A stretch of 64,000 bases of DNA. Source: Bacillus sp. Marseille-Q3570 (lineage in GTDB: Bacteria; Bacillota; Bacilli; Bacillales; Fictibacillaceae). Within the stretch, counting starts at the first letter, position 1; every line of letters begins with the position of its first letter. The stretch is from positions 1 to 64,000 of the forward strand of contig NZ_CAMGYZ010000012.1 of the NCBI RefSeq assembly GCF_946151055.1, in the 5' to 3' direction. Below, in pieces: positions 1-8,659 of this stretch. The notes under the pieces were generated by a model. It worked only from the letters and a program-made list of their open reading frames with translations. It did not search any database and had not been told where the DNA came from. The position numbers were made by a program, and so were the translations under genes.

Positions 1-74
1 TATTCATAATTAATTCCCCGTTCTCTCCATTTGTTTTGATTATAACGGGTTTTCTGATTGAATTAACACAAAAA

Positions 75-119
75 ATCCCGAATAGTGGACTTTTTTATAA
101 GTGTCCATTATTCGGGATA
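75..119 (-). terminator. Rho-independent terminator
   Basis: A 16-base near-perfect inverted repeat (arms ATCCCGAATAGTGGAC and GTCCATTATTCGGGAT, one mismatch) is followed by a T-run when read on the minus strand. It lies just downstream of the DUF3298-like gene and most likely ends that transcript. Bases 1-74 show no gene. Confidence 0.75.
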
Positions 120-195
120 CAGTTCATCTAGCCTTCACCATACCAGTTTCATAGTATGTGAGAATCACTGAGCTATGATGAGTCTTAAGCCTATA

Positions 196-801
196 TTATC
201 TAGATGTCAACTGACGGATCGGACTTTGTCGTGAAAGCATCGGTATGACGGTTTCGAATGGAACTGGAATTTCGAGGAACCCATAAGCATAGGGTGTATA
301 CTCGTATAACTGGTAATACAATACGAGTGCCTCATCTGTCAAATAATATTCTTGTTTATCTGACACTTTCGGAGGCTGATCGAAAACCGGGATATTTTCA
401 GCTTTAATATAATCACTTACATAACGAGTCAATCGCGTCTTATAGTAGCTGTTCGGATTGAAGAGTTCTGAAAATGTGAAATGATGACCTGATAAAGTAG
501 AAAACGTCAAGGCTCTCCGGACTTGCATGGGATGGGCGGCGTGTTCCTTGTAAAAGTCTAAGAGGATGATGATGCTTAACACACCGTTGCGGTTCGCTTT
601 GATTGAATACGTGATGGTGACACTTGTATCGGGTTCTTCAGCTTCTTCTTTCAATTGATTCACGACTTTGCGTATTGCTTTATTGATCTGAGCTTCGACT
701 TTCATATTCTTCATCCCGACAATTTTCGGGTAACTCACTTTGGTAGGACCTTTTTCATTTTTAATGGTGATTATTTTCACCGGCTTGATCGGATCAAACA
801 T
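196..801 (-). CDS. DUF3298-family protein (RsiV/PdaC-like fold)
   Basis: A 201-residue protein. The C-terminal half (YPKIVGMKN near residue 24, the FSELFNPNSYY stretch, then YYQLYEYTPYAYG near the end) has the look of the DUF3298 domain found C-terminally in RsiV and the deacetylase PdaC. There is no signal peptide or membrane segment in this form, so it is unlikely to be an anti-sigma factor; it may be cytoplasmic or lack an anchoring region. The chosen ATG at 801 is preceded by GAGGGAAAAGG at good spacing; a longer ATG nine codons upstream has no ribosome binding site. It is a single gene with its own terminator, divergent from the acetyltransferase. Family assignment is from memory of the motif pattern and function is unknown. 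Confidence 0.7.
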   Translation of the reverse strand: MFDPIKPVKIITIKNEKGPTKVSYPKIVGMKNMKVEAQINKAIRKVVNQLKEEAEEPDTSVTITYSIKANRNGVLSIIILLDFYKEHAAHPMQVRRALTFSTLSGHHFTFSELFNPNSYYKTRLTRYVSDYIKAENIPVFDQPPKVSDKQEYYLTDEALVLYYQLYEYTPYAYGFLEIPVPFETVIPMLSRQSPIRQLTSR

Positions 802-905
802 CCTTTTCCCTCTTTTCAATTCGGGCATGGGCGATTATCATGATGGTATATGTTATTCAATTCCCTATATTTTGGTACACGATTTTATAGAAAGGGTGAT
901 GAAGA

Positions 906-1403
906 ATGATACGGAGAGCCGAAAGGAAAGACATCTGCCAGATCGCCGAAGTACACGTTGCAAGTTGGAAAACGACTTACCGGGGGATTGTGTCGGATAC
1001 ATTCCTCGATTCATTAACATCTGAACAGAAAGTTTCACAATGGACGCGAAATTTAGAACAGGCTGATCCGATCTTACTCGTAGCTGTTGAAGATGGAAAG
1101 GTAGTCGGGTTTGTCAGCGCTGGAAATAACAGAAGTGATCATCTTCCATTTGAAGCTGAGATTTATGCGATATACATATTGAAAGAATATCAGCGAAAAG
1201 GGATCGGCAAAGCGCTCGTCAATGCGGCAGTCACCGAATTCAAATCTCGCAATTGGGAATCGATGCTGATCTGGGCGTTGGAAGAGAACGATTCGAAGCA
1301 TTTCTATGAAAAACTAGGCGGAAAAGAAGCAGGACGAGATCAATTGCAAATCGAAGGACAGTTTCACACTGAAATTGCTTATGGCTGGGCGGAACTGACG
1401 TAG
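906..1403 (+). CDS. GNAT-family N-acetyltransferase
   Basis: A 165-residue single-domain GNAT acetyltransferase, which would transfer acetyl from acetyl-CoA to an amine. It has the N-terminal MIRRAERKDICQIAEVH strand-helix of the family, the acetyl-CoA pyrophosphate-binding loop YQRKGIGKALV at about residues 98-108, and a late HFYEKLGGK motif. The ATG is preceded by AAAGGGTGATG. It is divergent from the DUF3298 gene and stands alone. The substrate cannot be told from sequence. Confidence 0.85.
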   Translation: MIRRAERKDICQIAEVHVASWKTTYRGIVSDTFLDSLTSEQKVSQWTRNLEQADPILLVAVEDGKVVGFVSAGNNRSDHLPFEAEIYAIYILKEYQRKGIGKALVNAAVTEFKSRNWESMLIWALEENDSKHFYEKLGGKEAGRDQLQIEGQFHTEIAYGWAELT

Positions 1404-1463
1404 GAAGCTGCATTTTTGATCAAAGAAAGACTGCACCACCTAAAGGTACAGCCTGATTGATGA

Positions 1464-1778
1464 TCAATCATACGATTTCTTTTCGAGTCCGTCATAGATG
1501 TCTTCTAATTCGGCAAGAAAATTCAGTTGGAGAGGACCTGGAAGCTGTTCTTGAATTTCCTCCATTTCAGACATGGACTCCAATTCTTCGTAACTTCCAG
1601 GTTTCGTTTCAAGGGAGTGGTACCAGTATTTCACTGCACCGATCATATCGTAAAAATGACGTTCAAATCGTTCAGCCCACTCAGCCCCTTCATCACCTCT
1701 TGTCTTCTGCATTTCCTCCCAGTCTTCAAGTGCAGCATCAAGCTTCTCTTTTACGAGAGAAAAATCATTTTGTGACAT
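1464..1778 (-). CDS. Hypothetical acidic helical protein
   Basis: A 104-residue, strongly acidic and probably all-helical protein rich in E, W and L, with repeated heptad-like stretches (LVKEKLDAALEDWEEM near the start). Its ATG overlaps the 3' end of pncA by 14 bases, so it is probably translationally coupled to it; its own ribosome binding site is weak. It is not recognised as a member of a named family. The overlap with pncA and the open length support it as a real gene, but the product could be lineage specific. Confidence 0.55.
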   Translation of the reverse strand: MSQNDFSLVKEKLDAALEDWEEMQKTRGDEGAEWAERFERHFYDMIGAVKYWYHSLETKPGSYEELESMSEMEEIQEQLPGPLQLNFLAELEDIYDGLEKKSYD

Positions 1779-2334
1779 TTGAACGTTCAGCTGCTTTCAC
1801 TACCTCAGCACCAAGGGTATTTTTAAAATGGTCGAGTGCCCACTCGTGGCCTGCCGGATTGAATGTTTGTACTGCGTCCTCATGGACGACGATTTTGAAA
1901 CCTTCGTTATAAGCGTCAATTGCTGTATGCAATACACAGATGTCTGTGCAAACACCGACAAGATGGAGTTCATGGATCCCCCGCTCGCGCAGTTTCAACT
2001 CCAGATCAGTCCCTGCAAACGCGCTGTATCTGGTCTTATCCATCCAATAGACCCGGTCCTTGACCTTCTCATAATATTCACCAAGCTCACCATACTGGAA
2101 ACGGCCAGATGTACCACGGATATTATGGGCTGGGAACAACGTACTCTCAGGATGATGCGGGTCATTTTCGTCATGGACATCCACAGCAAAAACGACATAT
2201 TCACCAGCTTCGACGAAAGACTGGGTCAATTCAGTGATTCGCCTTTCGATCGATTGACCAGATTCTCCACAAGTCAAACGGCCATCGTCTGCGACAAAAT
2301 CATTCGTATAATCAATGACAACCAAAGCTTTCAC
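1765..2334 (-). CDS. pncA: Nicotinamidase
   Basis: This 189-residue isochorismatase-fold amidase hydrolyses nicotinamide to nicotinate and ammonia in the NAD salvage pathway. Catalytic residues are visible: D8 in IDYTNDF, K100 in MDKTRYSAF and C133 in GVCTDICVLHTA. Metal ligands are likely D52, H54 and H60/H61 in VDVHDENDPHH. The TRYSAFAGTDLELKLRER and GVCTDICV stretches are those of the Bacillus YueJ/PncA type. Translation starts at a GTG, with AGGGGG eight bases upstream. The gene overlaps the 104-residue gene downstream and forms a two-gene unit with it. Confidence 0.92.
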   Translation of the reverse strand: MKALVVIDYTNDFVADDGRLTCGESGQSIERRITELTQSFVEAGEYVVFAVDVHDENDPHHPESTLFPAHNIRGTSGRFQYGELGEYYEKVKDRVYWMDKTRYSAFAGTDLELKLRERGIHELHLVGVCTDICVLHTAIDAYNEGFKIVVHEDAVQTFNPAGHEWALDHFKNTLGAEVVKAAERSNVTK

Positions 2335-2375
2335 GATACATTCCCCCTATCACATTTCTACCTCCATTATAACGG

Positions 2376-2404
2376 AAAAAAGCACCCAGTATTGAGTGCT
2401 TTTT
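2376..2404 (-). terminator. Terminator downstream of fhs
   Basis: The arms AAAAAGCAC and GTGCTTTTT close a short loop and leave a T-run on the minus strand. It sits beyond the repeat-rich 3' flank of fhs and before the pncA start, so it insulates pncA from fhs transcription. Confidence 0.75.
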
Positions 2405-2413
2405 GGTCATTTT

Positions 2414-2631
2414 GCAGTTTATCATTTTCCAATGGTCGGTGAATTAGAAACAACACCGGCTAAAACCGTCACGTCCTATGACAACGCCGGTACTAGTACG
2501 TCCTGTACGTCGAAAGTTCAAGGCACGAAGGTTTTGAGGACTCGGAAAGGATACCGGCTAAAACCTTCACGTCCTGTGACAACGGCAGTACTAACACGTC
2601 CTGTGCGTCGGAAATTCGCAGTTTATCATTT
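2414..2631. repeat. Duplicated 62-base intergenic repeat with 14-base flanking repeats
   Basis: Two imperfect copies of a 61-62 base unit (2455-2515 and 2553-2614) share ACCGGCTAAAACC, CACGTCCT, TGACAACG and ACGTCCTGT in the same order. The pair is bracketed by an identical 14-base sequence, GCAGTTTATCATTT, at 2414-2427 and 2618-2631. It lies in the 3' untranslated stretch of fhs. No credible protein is encoded. Confidence 0.75.
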
Positions 2632-2637
2632 ACCGAC

Positions 2638-4326
2638 TTAGAAAAGACCGACAGCTTGCCCATCCTCATTAACATCCATGTTAAGTGCAGCAGGTTTCTT
2701 CGGAAGTCCTGGCATCGTCATCACGTTTCCAGTCAATGCAACGACAAACCCTGCACCGATTGAAGCGCGTAATTCCCGGATCTGGATTCTGAATCCTTTC
2801 GGACGTCCAAGCAGAGTTGGATCATCAGACAATGAATACTGGGTCTTCGCCATGCATACAGGAAGGTTATCCCAACCATTTTCCGTGAATTCTTTCAGCT
2901 GTTTCTTCGCTTTTGGTGAAAAATCTACTCCATCCGCTCCATATACAATACGGGCGATCGTTTCGATTTTTTCCTCAATAGGAAGTTCTAACGTGTAGAG
3001 CGGTTTATAATTATTTTCGGCTGATTCGATCATATCGACGACTTTTTGAGCAAGCTCTTCTCCACCCTGGCCGCCGTCAGCCCATACTTTAGCTACTGCT
3101 ACCTCTACGCCGTTTTTCGCACACCATTCTTTTACGTATTCGACTTCTCGATCCGTATCTTTCACAAAATGGTTAAGCGCCACAACGAACGGTAAACCGA
3201 ACGCTTTGACAGTTTCAAGGTGCTTTTCTAAGTTCACCATTCCCTTAGCAAGGGCATCAAGGTTTTCTTCACCAAGTTGATCTTTCGGAACTCCCCCATG
3301 CATCTTCAAGGCACGGACTGTCGCTACAACGACGACGAGATTCGGATCGATTTCGCCATACCGCGCTTTGATATCAAGGAACTTCTCGGCTCCAAGATCT
3401 GCTCCGAATCCAGACTCTGTCACGACATAGTCACCTAGTTTCGATGCCATTTTTGTTGCGATGACACTATTACAACCGTGCGCGATGTTTGCAAAAGGTC
3501 CGCCATGGATCAAGGCAGGCGTATTTTCCAACGTCTGTACAAGGTTCGGCTTGATTGCATCTTTCAAAAGAAGCGCAAGTGCACCTTCAACACCGAGATC
3601 CTTTACAGTGACAGGCTGTTTGTTCGTATCATACGCGACGACCATTTTAGATAGACGTTTCTTAAGATCCTTGACGTTCTGGGATAAACAGAAAATCGCC
3701 ATGATTTCAGAAGCAACAGTGATATCAAATCCATCTTCCCGCGGAACACCTTGAACCGGGCCGCCAAGACCAACGACAACATTTCGAAGTGAACGGTCGT
3801 TCATATCGACCACACGCTTCCAAACGATCCTGCGTGTATCGATGTTCAGCTCATTTCCCTGATGGATATGATTATCGATCAATGCTGATAATGCGTTATT
3901 TGCTGTTGTGATCGCGTGCAAATCGCCAGTGAAATGGAGATTGATCTCTTCCATCGGCATGACTTGTGAATAACCGCCGCCAGCTGCACCGCCTTTGATC
4001 CCCATGCTCGGTCCTAAAGATGGTTCACGTAACGCGATCAACGCTTTTTTTCCGATTTTATTGAGCGCCTGTCCAAGTCCAACCGTAACCGTCGATTTCC
4101 CTTCACCTGCAGGCGTCGGATTGATTGATGTAACAAGGACGACCTTCCCTTCAGCCGTTTCCTTCAAGCGATCCATTACATCCAAAGAAATTTTTGCTTT
4201 GTAACGTCCGTAAGGTTCCCACTCTTCTTCTGATAGGTTCAATTGTTCAGCAATTTCTTTTATAGGTAAAAGCTTTGCCTCCTGGGCAATTTCAATATCT
4301 GTTTTAACCTTCGTGTTTTCGACCAC
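2638..4326 (-). CDS. fhs: Formate--tetrahydrofolate ligase
   Basis: This 562-residue enzyme makes 10-formyltetrahydrofolate from formate, ATP and tetrahydrofolate, feeding one-carbon metabolism. The sequence is full length for the family. It shows the nucleotide-binding stretch [15 protein letters not shown] at about residue 70, the [19 protein letters not shown] loop, and the conserved C-terminal [10 protein letters not shown] before the end. It starts at GTG with GGAGGG nine bases upstream. It is transcribed alone, with its own upstream gap (4327-4466) and downstream terminator. Confidence 0.96.
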   Translation of the reverse strand: MVENTKVKTDIEIAQEAKLLPIKEIAEQLNLSEEEWEPYGRYKAKISLDVMDRLKETAEGKVVLVTSINPTPAGEGKSTVTVGLGQALNKIGKKALIALREPSLGPSMGIKGGAAGGGYSQVMPMEEINLHFTGDLHAITTANNALSALIDNHIHQGNELNIDTRRIVWKRVVDMNDRSLRNVVVGLGGPVQGVPREDGFDITVASEIMAIFCLSQNVKDLKKRLSKMVVAYDTNKQPVTVKDLGVEGALALLLKDAIKPNLVQTLENTPALIHGGPFANIAHGCNSVIATKMASKLGDYVVTESGFGADLGAEKFLDIKARYGEIDPNLVVVVATVRALKMHGGVPKDQLGEENLDALAKGMVNLEKHLETVKAFGLPFVVALNHFVKDTDREVEYVKEWCAKNGVEVAVAKVWADGGQGGEELAQKVVDMIESAENNYKPLYTLELPIEEKIETIARIVYGADGVDFSPKAKKQLKEFTENGWDNLPVCMAKTQYSLSDDPTLLGRPKGFRIQIRELRASIGAGFVVALTGNVMTMPGLPKKPAALNMDVNEDGQAVGLF

Positions 4327-4466
4327 GTGCCAATCCCTCCATCATCTAATTACACTTGACTCTTATATTTGTTTGCAACGTACCTTAATTACGCCGCCCA
4401 TATAATACGATAACAATACTCCTTGAAAAATGAAAGCACTTTCATACAAATTGAAGGGATTTTTTA

Positions 4467-5330
4467 CTATTTCTGTATAAGTTCTGTCCCTTCGGATGAT
4501 TGCTTCACTTTTCCTTCCTTCAGCAGCTTCCCCATCGCCCTTTTGAAAGCCGCTTTTGACAGTCCGAATGCCTGTTTGAGGTCCTCTGGAGCTGATTTGT
4601 CATGATACGGCATGAACCCACCGTTCTTCTCCAAATAATCGATCAAACGCTGGGAGTCTTCTTCATAAGCGATTTCCTTCGGTGCTTTGAGAGACGCATT
4701 CATCCTGCCGTCTTCACGTATGAATGTCACCCTTACTTGCAAGCGCTGACCGAGCCGAAGCTTCGTATCCGCTTCATCTTGATGGAGGAAAGCAATGTAG
4801 CGGTCATCCGTAAAAATCATCGCTCCTTGTTCATTGAATCGATAGATATGTCCCGTCAAATATTGGTTACGAAGTGTTTCCGGAGCGGTTTGTGATAGCG
4901 TTTCGATTTCTTCATTCGTTGCCAGGTCTGCGAATAACCGCCCCTTTTTATCCGTACGCAGTCCGCAATATAATTTATCTCCTTCTTGTGGCCATAATGA
5001 GCGCTCCGTCGGCAAGTCATCCTTTGATAGCAAAACATCCTTTTTGATGCCGATATTCATGAAAACACCTAAACTATGCTTGAACCCGACGACTTCCAAC
5101 CATGCAATACTGTTCATATCGATGAAAGGCATCGTTGTCGTTGCTGCAAGACGTCCTTTATGATCGTGGTAAAGGAATACCTTCACCCGTTCATCATTTT
5201 CCAAATCATTTTCCGTTTCTGATCGGTGCAAAAAGACCTCTTCCCTCTTCGCATTCGTCAGCACATACCCTAATTCCGTTTTACGATCGACAATCAGGTT
5301 GACGATATTTCCAGCTTCTAATGAATTCAT
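4467..5330 (-). CDS. cvfB: CvfB/YitL-type S1 RNA-binding protein
   Basis: A 287-residue RNA-binding protein with tandem S1-like barrels followed by a winged helix at the C-terminus, as in CvfB (YitL), a conserved factor affecting virulence and RNA turnover in Firmicutes. S1-type strands are visible at G(Y)VLTNAKREEVFLHRSE, LGVFMNIGIKKDVLLSKDDLP and GAMIFTDDRYIAFLHQDE; the winged helix is FGLSKAAFKRAMGKLLKEGK. The ATG at 5330 has GGAAG at the right spacing; an in-frame TTG three codons earlier lies too close to that site. The RNA targets are not evident. Confidence 0.85.
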   Translation of the reverse strand: MNSLEAGNIVNLIVDRKTELGYVLTNAKREEVFLHRSETENDLENDERVKVFLYHDHKGRLAATTTMPFIDMNSIAWLEVVGFKHSLGVFMNIGIKKDVLLSKDDLPTERSLWPQEGDKLYCGLRTDKKGRLFADLATNEEIETLSQTAPETLRNQYLTGHIYRFNEQGAMIFTDDRYIAFLHQDEADTKLRLGQRLQVRVTFIREDGRMNASLKAPKEIAYEEDSQRLIDYLEKNGGFMPYHDKSAPEDLKQAFGLSKAAFKRAMGKLLKEGKVKQSSEGTELIQK

Positions 5331-5378
5331 TATTAACAACTTCCTTTTCGATCTTTGTCATTATTCTTTCCCATTATA

Positions 5379-5798
5379 TCAGAATGATTGATCTGGATAA
5401 TCACAAAATTCCACGATTGTCCCCTCGGTGGAAATCGGGTTCAGATATATCAACCGACGGCCAAATTGGTTCGTCCGGTATGTATCTTTGAGGAATCGGA
5501 TTCCTTGCTGTTCAGCTTCTTCAATTGCCTGGTCCAGATCATCAACACGATAAGCCACGTGGTGGACTCCCTTTCCTTTTTGCCTTATAAACCGAGCAAC
5601 AGGCGACGTATTTGAAGTGGGTTGAAGCAGCTCGATCAGTTCTCCATCAACTCTGACAGCCGCAACATGAACCTCCACACCAGGTGCTTCACTTGTATAA
5701 CGATGCTCCACCTTGCCCCCGAGTATTTTCACATAAAAGTTGAGTGCTTCATCTATATCTCGGACAGCTATACCAATGTGGTCAAGGGTTTTCTGCAT
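5379..5798 (-). CDS. mce: VOC-family protein, methylmalonyl-CoA epimerase-like
   Basis: A 139-residue glyoxalase/VOC protein of two babbab units. The pattern LDHIGIAVRDIDEALNFYV at the start, H10 as first metal ligand, ELIELLQP with a glutamate ligand, HHVAYRVDDLDQAI with the third ligand, and a late EGTIVEFC with the fourth glutamate is that of methylmalonyl-CoA epimerase, which interconverts the (R) and (S) isomers in propionate/branched-chain metabolism. No mutase genes are next to it here, so the substrate assignment rests on similarity alone. Confidence 0.85.
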   Translation of the reverse strand: MQKTLDHIGIAVRDIDEALNFYVKILGGKVEHRYTSEAPGVEVHVAAVRVDGELIELLQPTSNTSPVARFIRQKGKGVHHVAYRVDDLDQAIEEAEQQGIRFLKDTYRTNQFGRRLIYLNPISTEGTIVEFCDYPDQSF

Positions 5799-5901
5799 AA
5801 GACAGGGATCACTCCTTCAAAATCGATTCCAGTTTAAAATTACATGTAAAAGGCAACAGTATAGTATACTATTAGGTAATTCATCTCTAAGGAGGAAGAT
5901 C

Positions 5902-6222
5902 ATGCCAAAGATTACAGTGCCAGACCATGGAACATTTGATGTAGAAGAAGGGAAAAAACTCGTATTAGCACTTGAAGACAACGGAATCAACATCCTCCAC
6001 CGTTGTGGCGGTAAAGCGAAATGTACGACTTGCCGAGTAGAAGTGGAAGCCGGTGATTTCGGTGAATTGACAGACATTGAAAAAGAAGCCTTCAGCCGAA
6101 AAGGACTACAGGAAGGATTCCGGTTATCTTGCCAGGTACGTGTGAACGATGACGCAACCGTGCGCCCGATCATGACCGAAGAAAACGCCGACATGGACGC
6201 TGGACCAAGACCAGCCGAATAA
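5902..6222 (+). CDS. 2Fe-2S ferredoxin
   Basis: A 106-residue plant-type 2Fe-2S ferredoxin. Cluster ligands C35, C41 and C44 lie in HRCGGKAKCTTCRVEVEAG and the fourth, C77, in FRLSCQV, giving the CX5CX2C...C spacing. The start ATG is preceded by AAGGAGGAAGATC. It would carry electrons for an unidentified partner; it is a single gene, convergent with the HD hydrolase and followed by its own terminator. Confidence 0.92.
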   Translation: MPKITVPDHGTFDVEEGKKLVLALEDNGINILHRCGGKAKCTTCRVEVEAGDFGELTDIEKEAFSRKGLQEGFRLSCQVRVNDDATVRPIMTEENADMDAGPRPAE

Positions 6223-6232
6223 AAGGATGCAG

Positions 6233-6265
6233 TGAAAGGACTTCGATGGTGGAGTCCTTTTTCAA
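6233..6265 (+). terminator. Terminator of the ferredoxin gene
   Basis: The arms AAAGGACT and AGTCCTTT surround a 9-base loop and are followed by a T-run on the plus strand, right after the ferredoxin stop codon. Confidence 0.75.
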
Positions 6266-6272
6266 TGCAATA

Positions 6273-6345
6273 GTCGTGATTATTTTCGGTTTTGTCGTGA
6301 TTATTTTCGGTTTTGTCGTGATTATTTTCGGTTTTGTCGTGATTT
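6273..6345. repeat. 21-base tandem repeat, three and a half copies
   Basis: Units begin at 6273, 6294, 6315 and 6336 (GTCGTGATTATTTTCGG followed by TTTT). The first three are identical and the last is partial. It lies between the converging ferredoxin and HD-hydrolase genes. The period equals two helical turns of B-DNA and is shared with two other, unrelated repeat arrays in this window. Confidence 0.9.
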
Positions 6346-6402
6346 CTTAGAATGATGTTGTAACTTCTTTTAATCTTGTCGCGATCATGATTTTCTATGC
6401 AA

Positions 6403-7047
6403 TCACTTAATCCCTTCCCAATCGGCTAAAAACTGTTCTATAAAGCCTTCCATGTAGCGATGGCGTTCCTCCGCGAGTTTTACTCCTGTTTCCGTGTTCA
6501 TCAAGCTTTTCAACTTGAACAATTTTTCATAAAAATGATTGATTGCGGTGCTTTCACCGTGTCTGTATTCTTCCTTAGTCATCGGTTCTGTTCTCGGCGG
6601 CAAATGGGCTTGATGCATCGCTTCCCCTTTCGCCCCAGCAAACATGAACGTCCGGGCTATCCCGATTGCACCGAGTGCATCCAGACGATCCGCGTCCTGG
6701 ACAACTTTCCCCTCCAGTGTCCGCATTCCCTTTTCCGAACTCTTGCTGAACGACATCGTTGTTATGATTTCTACAATGTGCTTGATTACTTCTTGCTGTA
6801 AATCTTCATTTTCTAAAACACGAGTTACTTCCTGTAAAGCTTCGTCTTCATCTTCAACCAGCTTGTCGTCAATCAGATCATGGAGCAGCACAGCAAGTTC
6901 ACAGACCATCAAGTCAGCACCTTCATTTTTACCGATACGTAAAGCTAACGATCGGACTCTTTCGATATGGTCCCAGTCATGACCCGTATGATCATCCTTC
7001 AATTTTTCTTTTACCAGTTGTTCGATATTCGCTCGAATTTGTTCCAT
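6403..7047 (-). CDS. HD-domain phosphohydrolase, YedJ type
   Basis: A 214-residue HD hydrolase. Metal-binding residues are visible: H27 in HDWDHIERV, the H56-D57 doublet in LLHDLIDDK, and a downstream aspartate in VVQDADRLDALG. The layout matches YedJ-like soluble HD proteins, which act as metal-dependent phosphatases or phosphodiesterases on nucleotides; the true substrate is unknown. It is transcribed alone. Confidence 0.85.
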   Translation of the reverse strand: MEQIRANIEQLVKEKLKDDHTGHDWDHIERVRSLALRIGKNEGADLMVCELAVLLHDLIDDKLVEDEDEALQEVTRVLENEDLQQEVIKHIVEIITTMSFSKSSEKGMRTLEGKVVQDADRLDALGAIGIARTFMFAGAKGEAMHQAHLPPRTEPMTKEEYRHGESTAINHFYEKLFKLKSLMNTETGVKLAEERHRYMEGFIEQFLADWEGIK

Positions 7048-7119
7048 TAATCATTCTCTCCTTAAAGAAACCTGACTCAGCCAATCCTTAGGCGCTAGTT
7101 GAGCCTCTTCAATGCATGG

Positions 7120-7149
7120 AAAAAACAGCATTCCGTCAGATGCTGTTTT
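7120..7149 (-). terminator. Terminator overlapping a stop codon
   Basis: AAACAGCAT and ATGCTGTTT arms form a hairpin that overlaps the last codons and the stop of the 103-residue gene; a T-run follows on the minus strand. Confidence 0.7.
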
Positions 7150-7447
7150 GTGGCTGTTTTTCTCTATGTAATGTTTTCGGAACGATCCGATTCTTTTGGA
7201 CAAATCGTTTCGCCTCGAAATAGTTCTCAACCCCGGCTTGTTTCATAGCCTCCAATAAAGCGATGTAATAACTTCCTTCAAACTTGACCTGAACCTTCAA
7301 GGTCGTTTCAATCGCTACATTGACAACTTCCTCTTCCGAATCCGTATACTTTTTCCCAAAATAAATGAATGCAATATGATTTTCGGTCAAATGGATGCCT
7401 TTGCTGCTTAAAAACTCGATATAATTACCAGTCGAATCAATATGCAT
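7136..7447 (-). CDS. Hypothetical protein
   Basis: A 103-residue soluble protein beginning MHIDSTGNYIEFLSSKG, mixed alpha/beta, without signal peptide, membrane segment or cysteine motif. An AAGG lies close upstream of the ATG. The terminator hairpin lies over its stop codon, which supports it as a transcribed gene. No family recognised. Confidence 0.6.
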   Translation of the reverse strand: MHIDSTGNYIEFLSSKGIHLTENHIAFIYFGKKYTDSEEEVVNVAIETTLKVQVKFEGSYYIALLEAMKQAGVENYFEAKRFVQKNRIVPKTLHREKQPQNSI

Positions 7448-7536
7448 ATACCTTAAGCCCTACCCCTTTTTTAAAAATTGGTATTTTTATATTAACATAA
7501 AAAAAGAGGAGCGGAACCAAAGTTATCAGAATTTCG

Positions 7537-7731
7537 TTATTTTTCTACACTTTTCGACATCAATGATTCTCCAAGGGCTTGAAGCCGCTGGCCGACACTG
7601 CAGTCCCGATTGCAAAAGCTTTGGGCATAGTTTTTCCCATAATCTTTCTTGAACGCATCACGCACAAAACAATCCCGGCAGAATGTGTTCAATGTCCATT
7701 CGATTTCCTCTGTCACAACCCTTCGTTCCAC
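7537..7731 (-). CDS. Small zinc-finger protein (zf-C2HCIx2C-like)
   Basis: A 64-residue protein with two metal-binding pairs, CRDC near residue 18 and CNRDC near residue 43, followed by SVGQRLQALGESL. This layout resembles the small zinc-finger family found across Bacillus (zf-C2HCIx2C). A GTG at 7731 sits eight bases after GGAG and is preferred over the GTG three codons upstream, which would touch that site. The role is unknown; such proteins may bind nucleic acid. Confidence 0.7.
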   Translation of the reverse strand: MERRVVTEEIEWTLNTFCRDCFVRDAFKKDYGKNYAQSFCNRDCSVGQRLQALGESLMSKSVEK

Positions 7732-7770
7732 TCGTCTCACTCCTGCATTTTAATGATGAATTTCTGGCTT

Positions 7771-7894
7771 GCACCGTTATTTCTGAAAGTTACACCGATA
7801 AATATCAAGTTTGCACCGTTATTTCTGGAGATTGCACCGATAATTATCGAGTTTGCACCGTTATTTCTGGTGGTTTCACTGATATCTCCAATAG
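7771..7894. repeat. 42-base (2 x 21) imperfect tandem repeat
   Basis: GCACCGTTATTTCTG recurs at 7771, 7813 and 7855, a 42-base period. The intervening half-units (ACACCGATAAATAT and similar at 7792 and 7834) are diverged copies of the same 21-base unit, giving about six units. The array fills the space between the zinc-finger gene and the DJ-1/PfpI gene. No gene is seen in it. Confidence 0.85.
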
Positions 7895-7962
7895 AATCCT
7901 CACTATAAGTATACCGTTTCTTGTTTTATTTTATTGATACCACTGCTTTTTCTATGCCAAAA

Positions 7963-7988
7963 GAAAACCACCCGCGAGGGAGTGGTTA
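7963..7988 (-). terminator. Terminator of the PfpI-family gene
   Basis: AACCAC and GTGGTT arms with a GC-rich loop, followed by TTTTCTTTT on the minus strand; it overlaps the stop codon of the gene it ends. Confidence 0.65.
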
Positions 7989-8525
7989 GTCTTGGCTGCT
8001 TCCTTTTTCTAAGACTGATATCAGTTCCCGCAAGTAATCCGGAAGATCAGGCGGCCTTCGACTTGAAACGAGATGGCCATCAACCGTAACGGACTCATCA
8101 CGCCACTCAGCACCTGCATTCTTCATATCATCCTTGATTCCAGGGGTACTTGTCACCACTTTATCATTCAATATACCTGCAGATATCAGGACCCATCCAG
8201 CATGGCAGATCTGGCCGATCACCCGCTTTTGGTTTTCCATGAACTGCACGATTTCCAAAACCTTTTCATCACGTCGTAATTTATCAGGCGCCCAACCGCC
8301 AGGGACGAGAACGCCATCGTATTCATAAAAGTTCACGTCATCATAGCTGTAATCCGCAACTGCCGGAACTCCATATTTCCCTTTGTACGCTTTGTTTTCT
8401 TCTTTACCGACGATGTGTACCGTCGCGCCTTCTTCCCGAAGCCTCATCACCGGATACCACAGTTCAAGGTCTTCGAAGTCATCTTCTACAAAAGCCAATA
8501 TACGCTTATTCGACAGTCTCATCAT
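7986..8525 (-). CDS. DJ-1/PfpI-family protein (YraA/YhbO-like)
   Basis: A 179-residue DJ-1/PfpI superfamily protein of the class annotated as general stress protein or protein/nucleotide deglycase. The nucleophile elbow IGQICHAGW gives C107-H108, with an acidic residue early (E14 or E18) as in active members. The GGWAPDKLRRD stretch and the late SSRRPPDLPDY are typical of the YraA/PfpI branch. AAGGAGG precedes the start; either of two adjacent ATGs could be used. It is transcribed alone. Confidence 0.85.
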   Translation of the reverse strand: MMRLSNKRILAFVEDDFEDLELWYPVMRLREEGATVHIVGKEENKAYKGKYGVPAVADYSYDDVNFYEYDGVLVPGGWAPDKLRRDEKVLEIVQFMENQKRVIGQICHAGWVLISAGILNDKVVTSTPGIKDDMKNAGAEWRDESVTVDGHLVSSRRPPDLPDYLRELISVLEKGSSQD

Positions 8526-8659
8526 GTGAACCTCCTTTTTTTACAACATTCGTTGTTCGACCTTTCTTGAAGGCCGTAATCCATGCAGGTATGGTAGTAC
8601 CATTACCCGATTTTTGTGATAATATAAACGTTAGTATTAAAAGTTAAAAGGGGATTTCT

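Noticed and set aside
1457-1912. Plus-strand frame of 151 codons
   Set aside because: It is antisense to pncA and its neighbour, lacks a ribosome binding site and has shadow-like composition.
1828-2442. Plus-strand frame of 204 codons over pncA
   Set aside because: pncA is well supported by catalytic residues on the other strand; this frame is its mirror.
2396-2641. Frame of 81 codons in the fhs 3' region
   Set aside because: It consists mostly of the duplicated intergenic repeat and has no start signals.
7579-7908. Apparent protein with hydrophobic repeats
   Set aside because: The repeats are the translated 21-base DNA array, and the frame is antisense to the zinc-finger gene.
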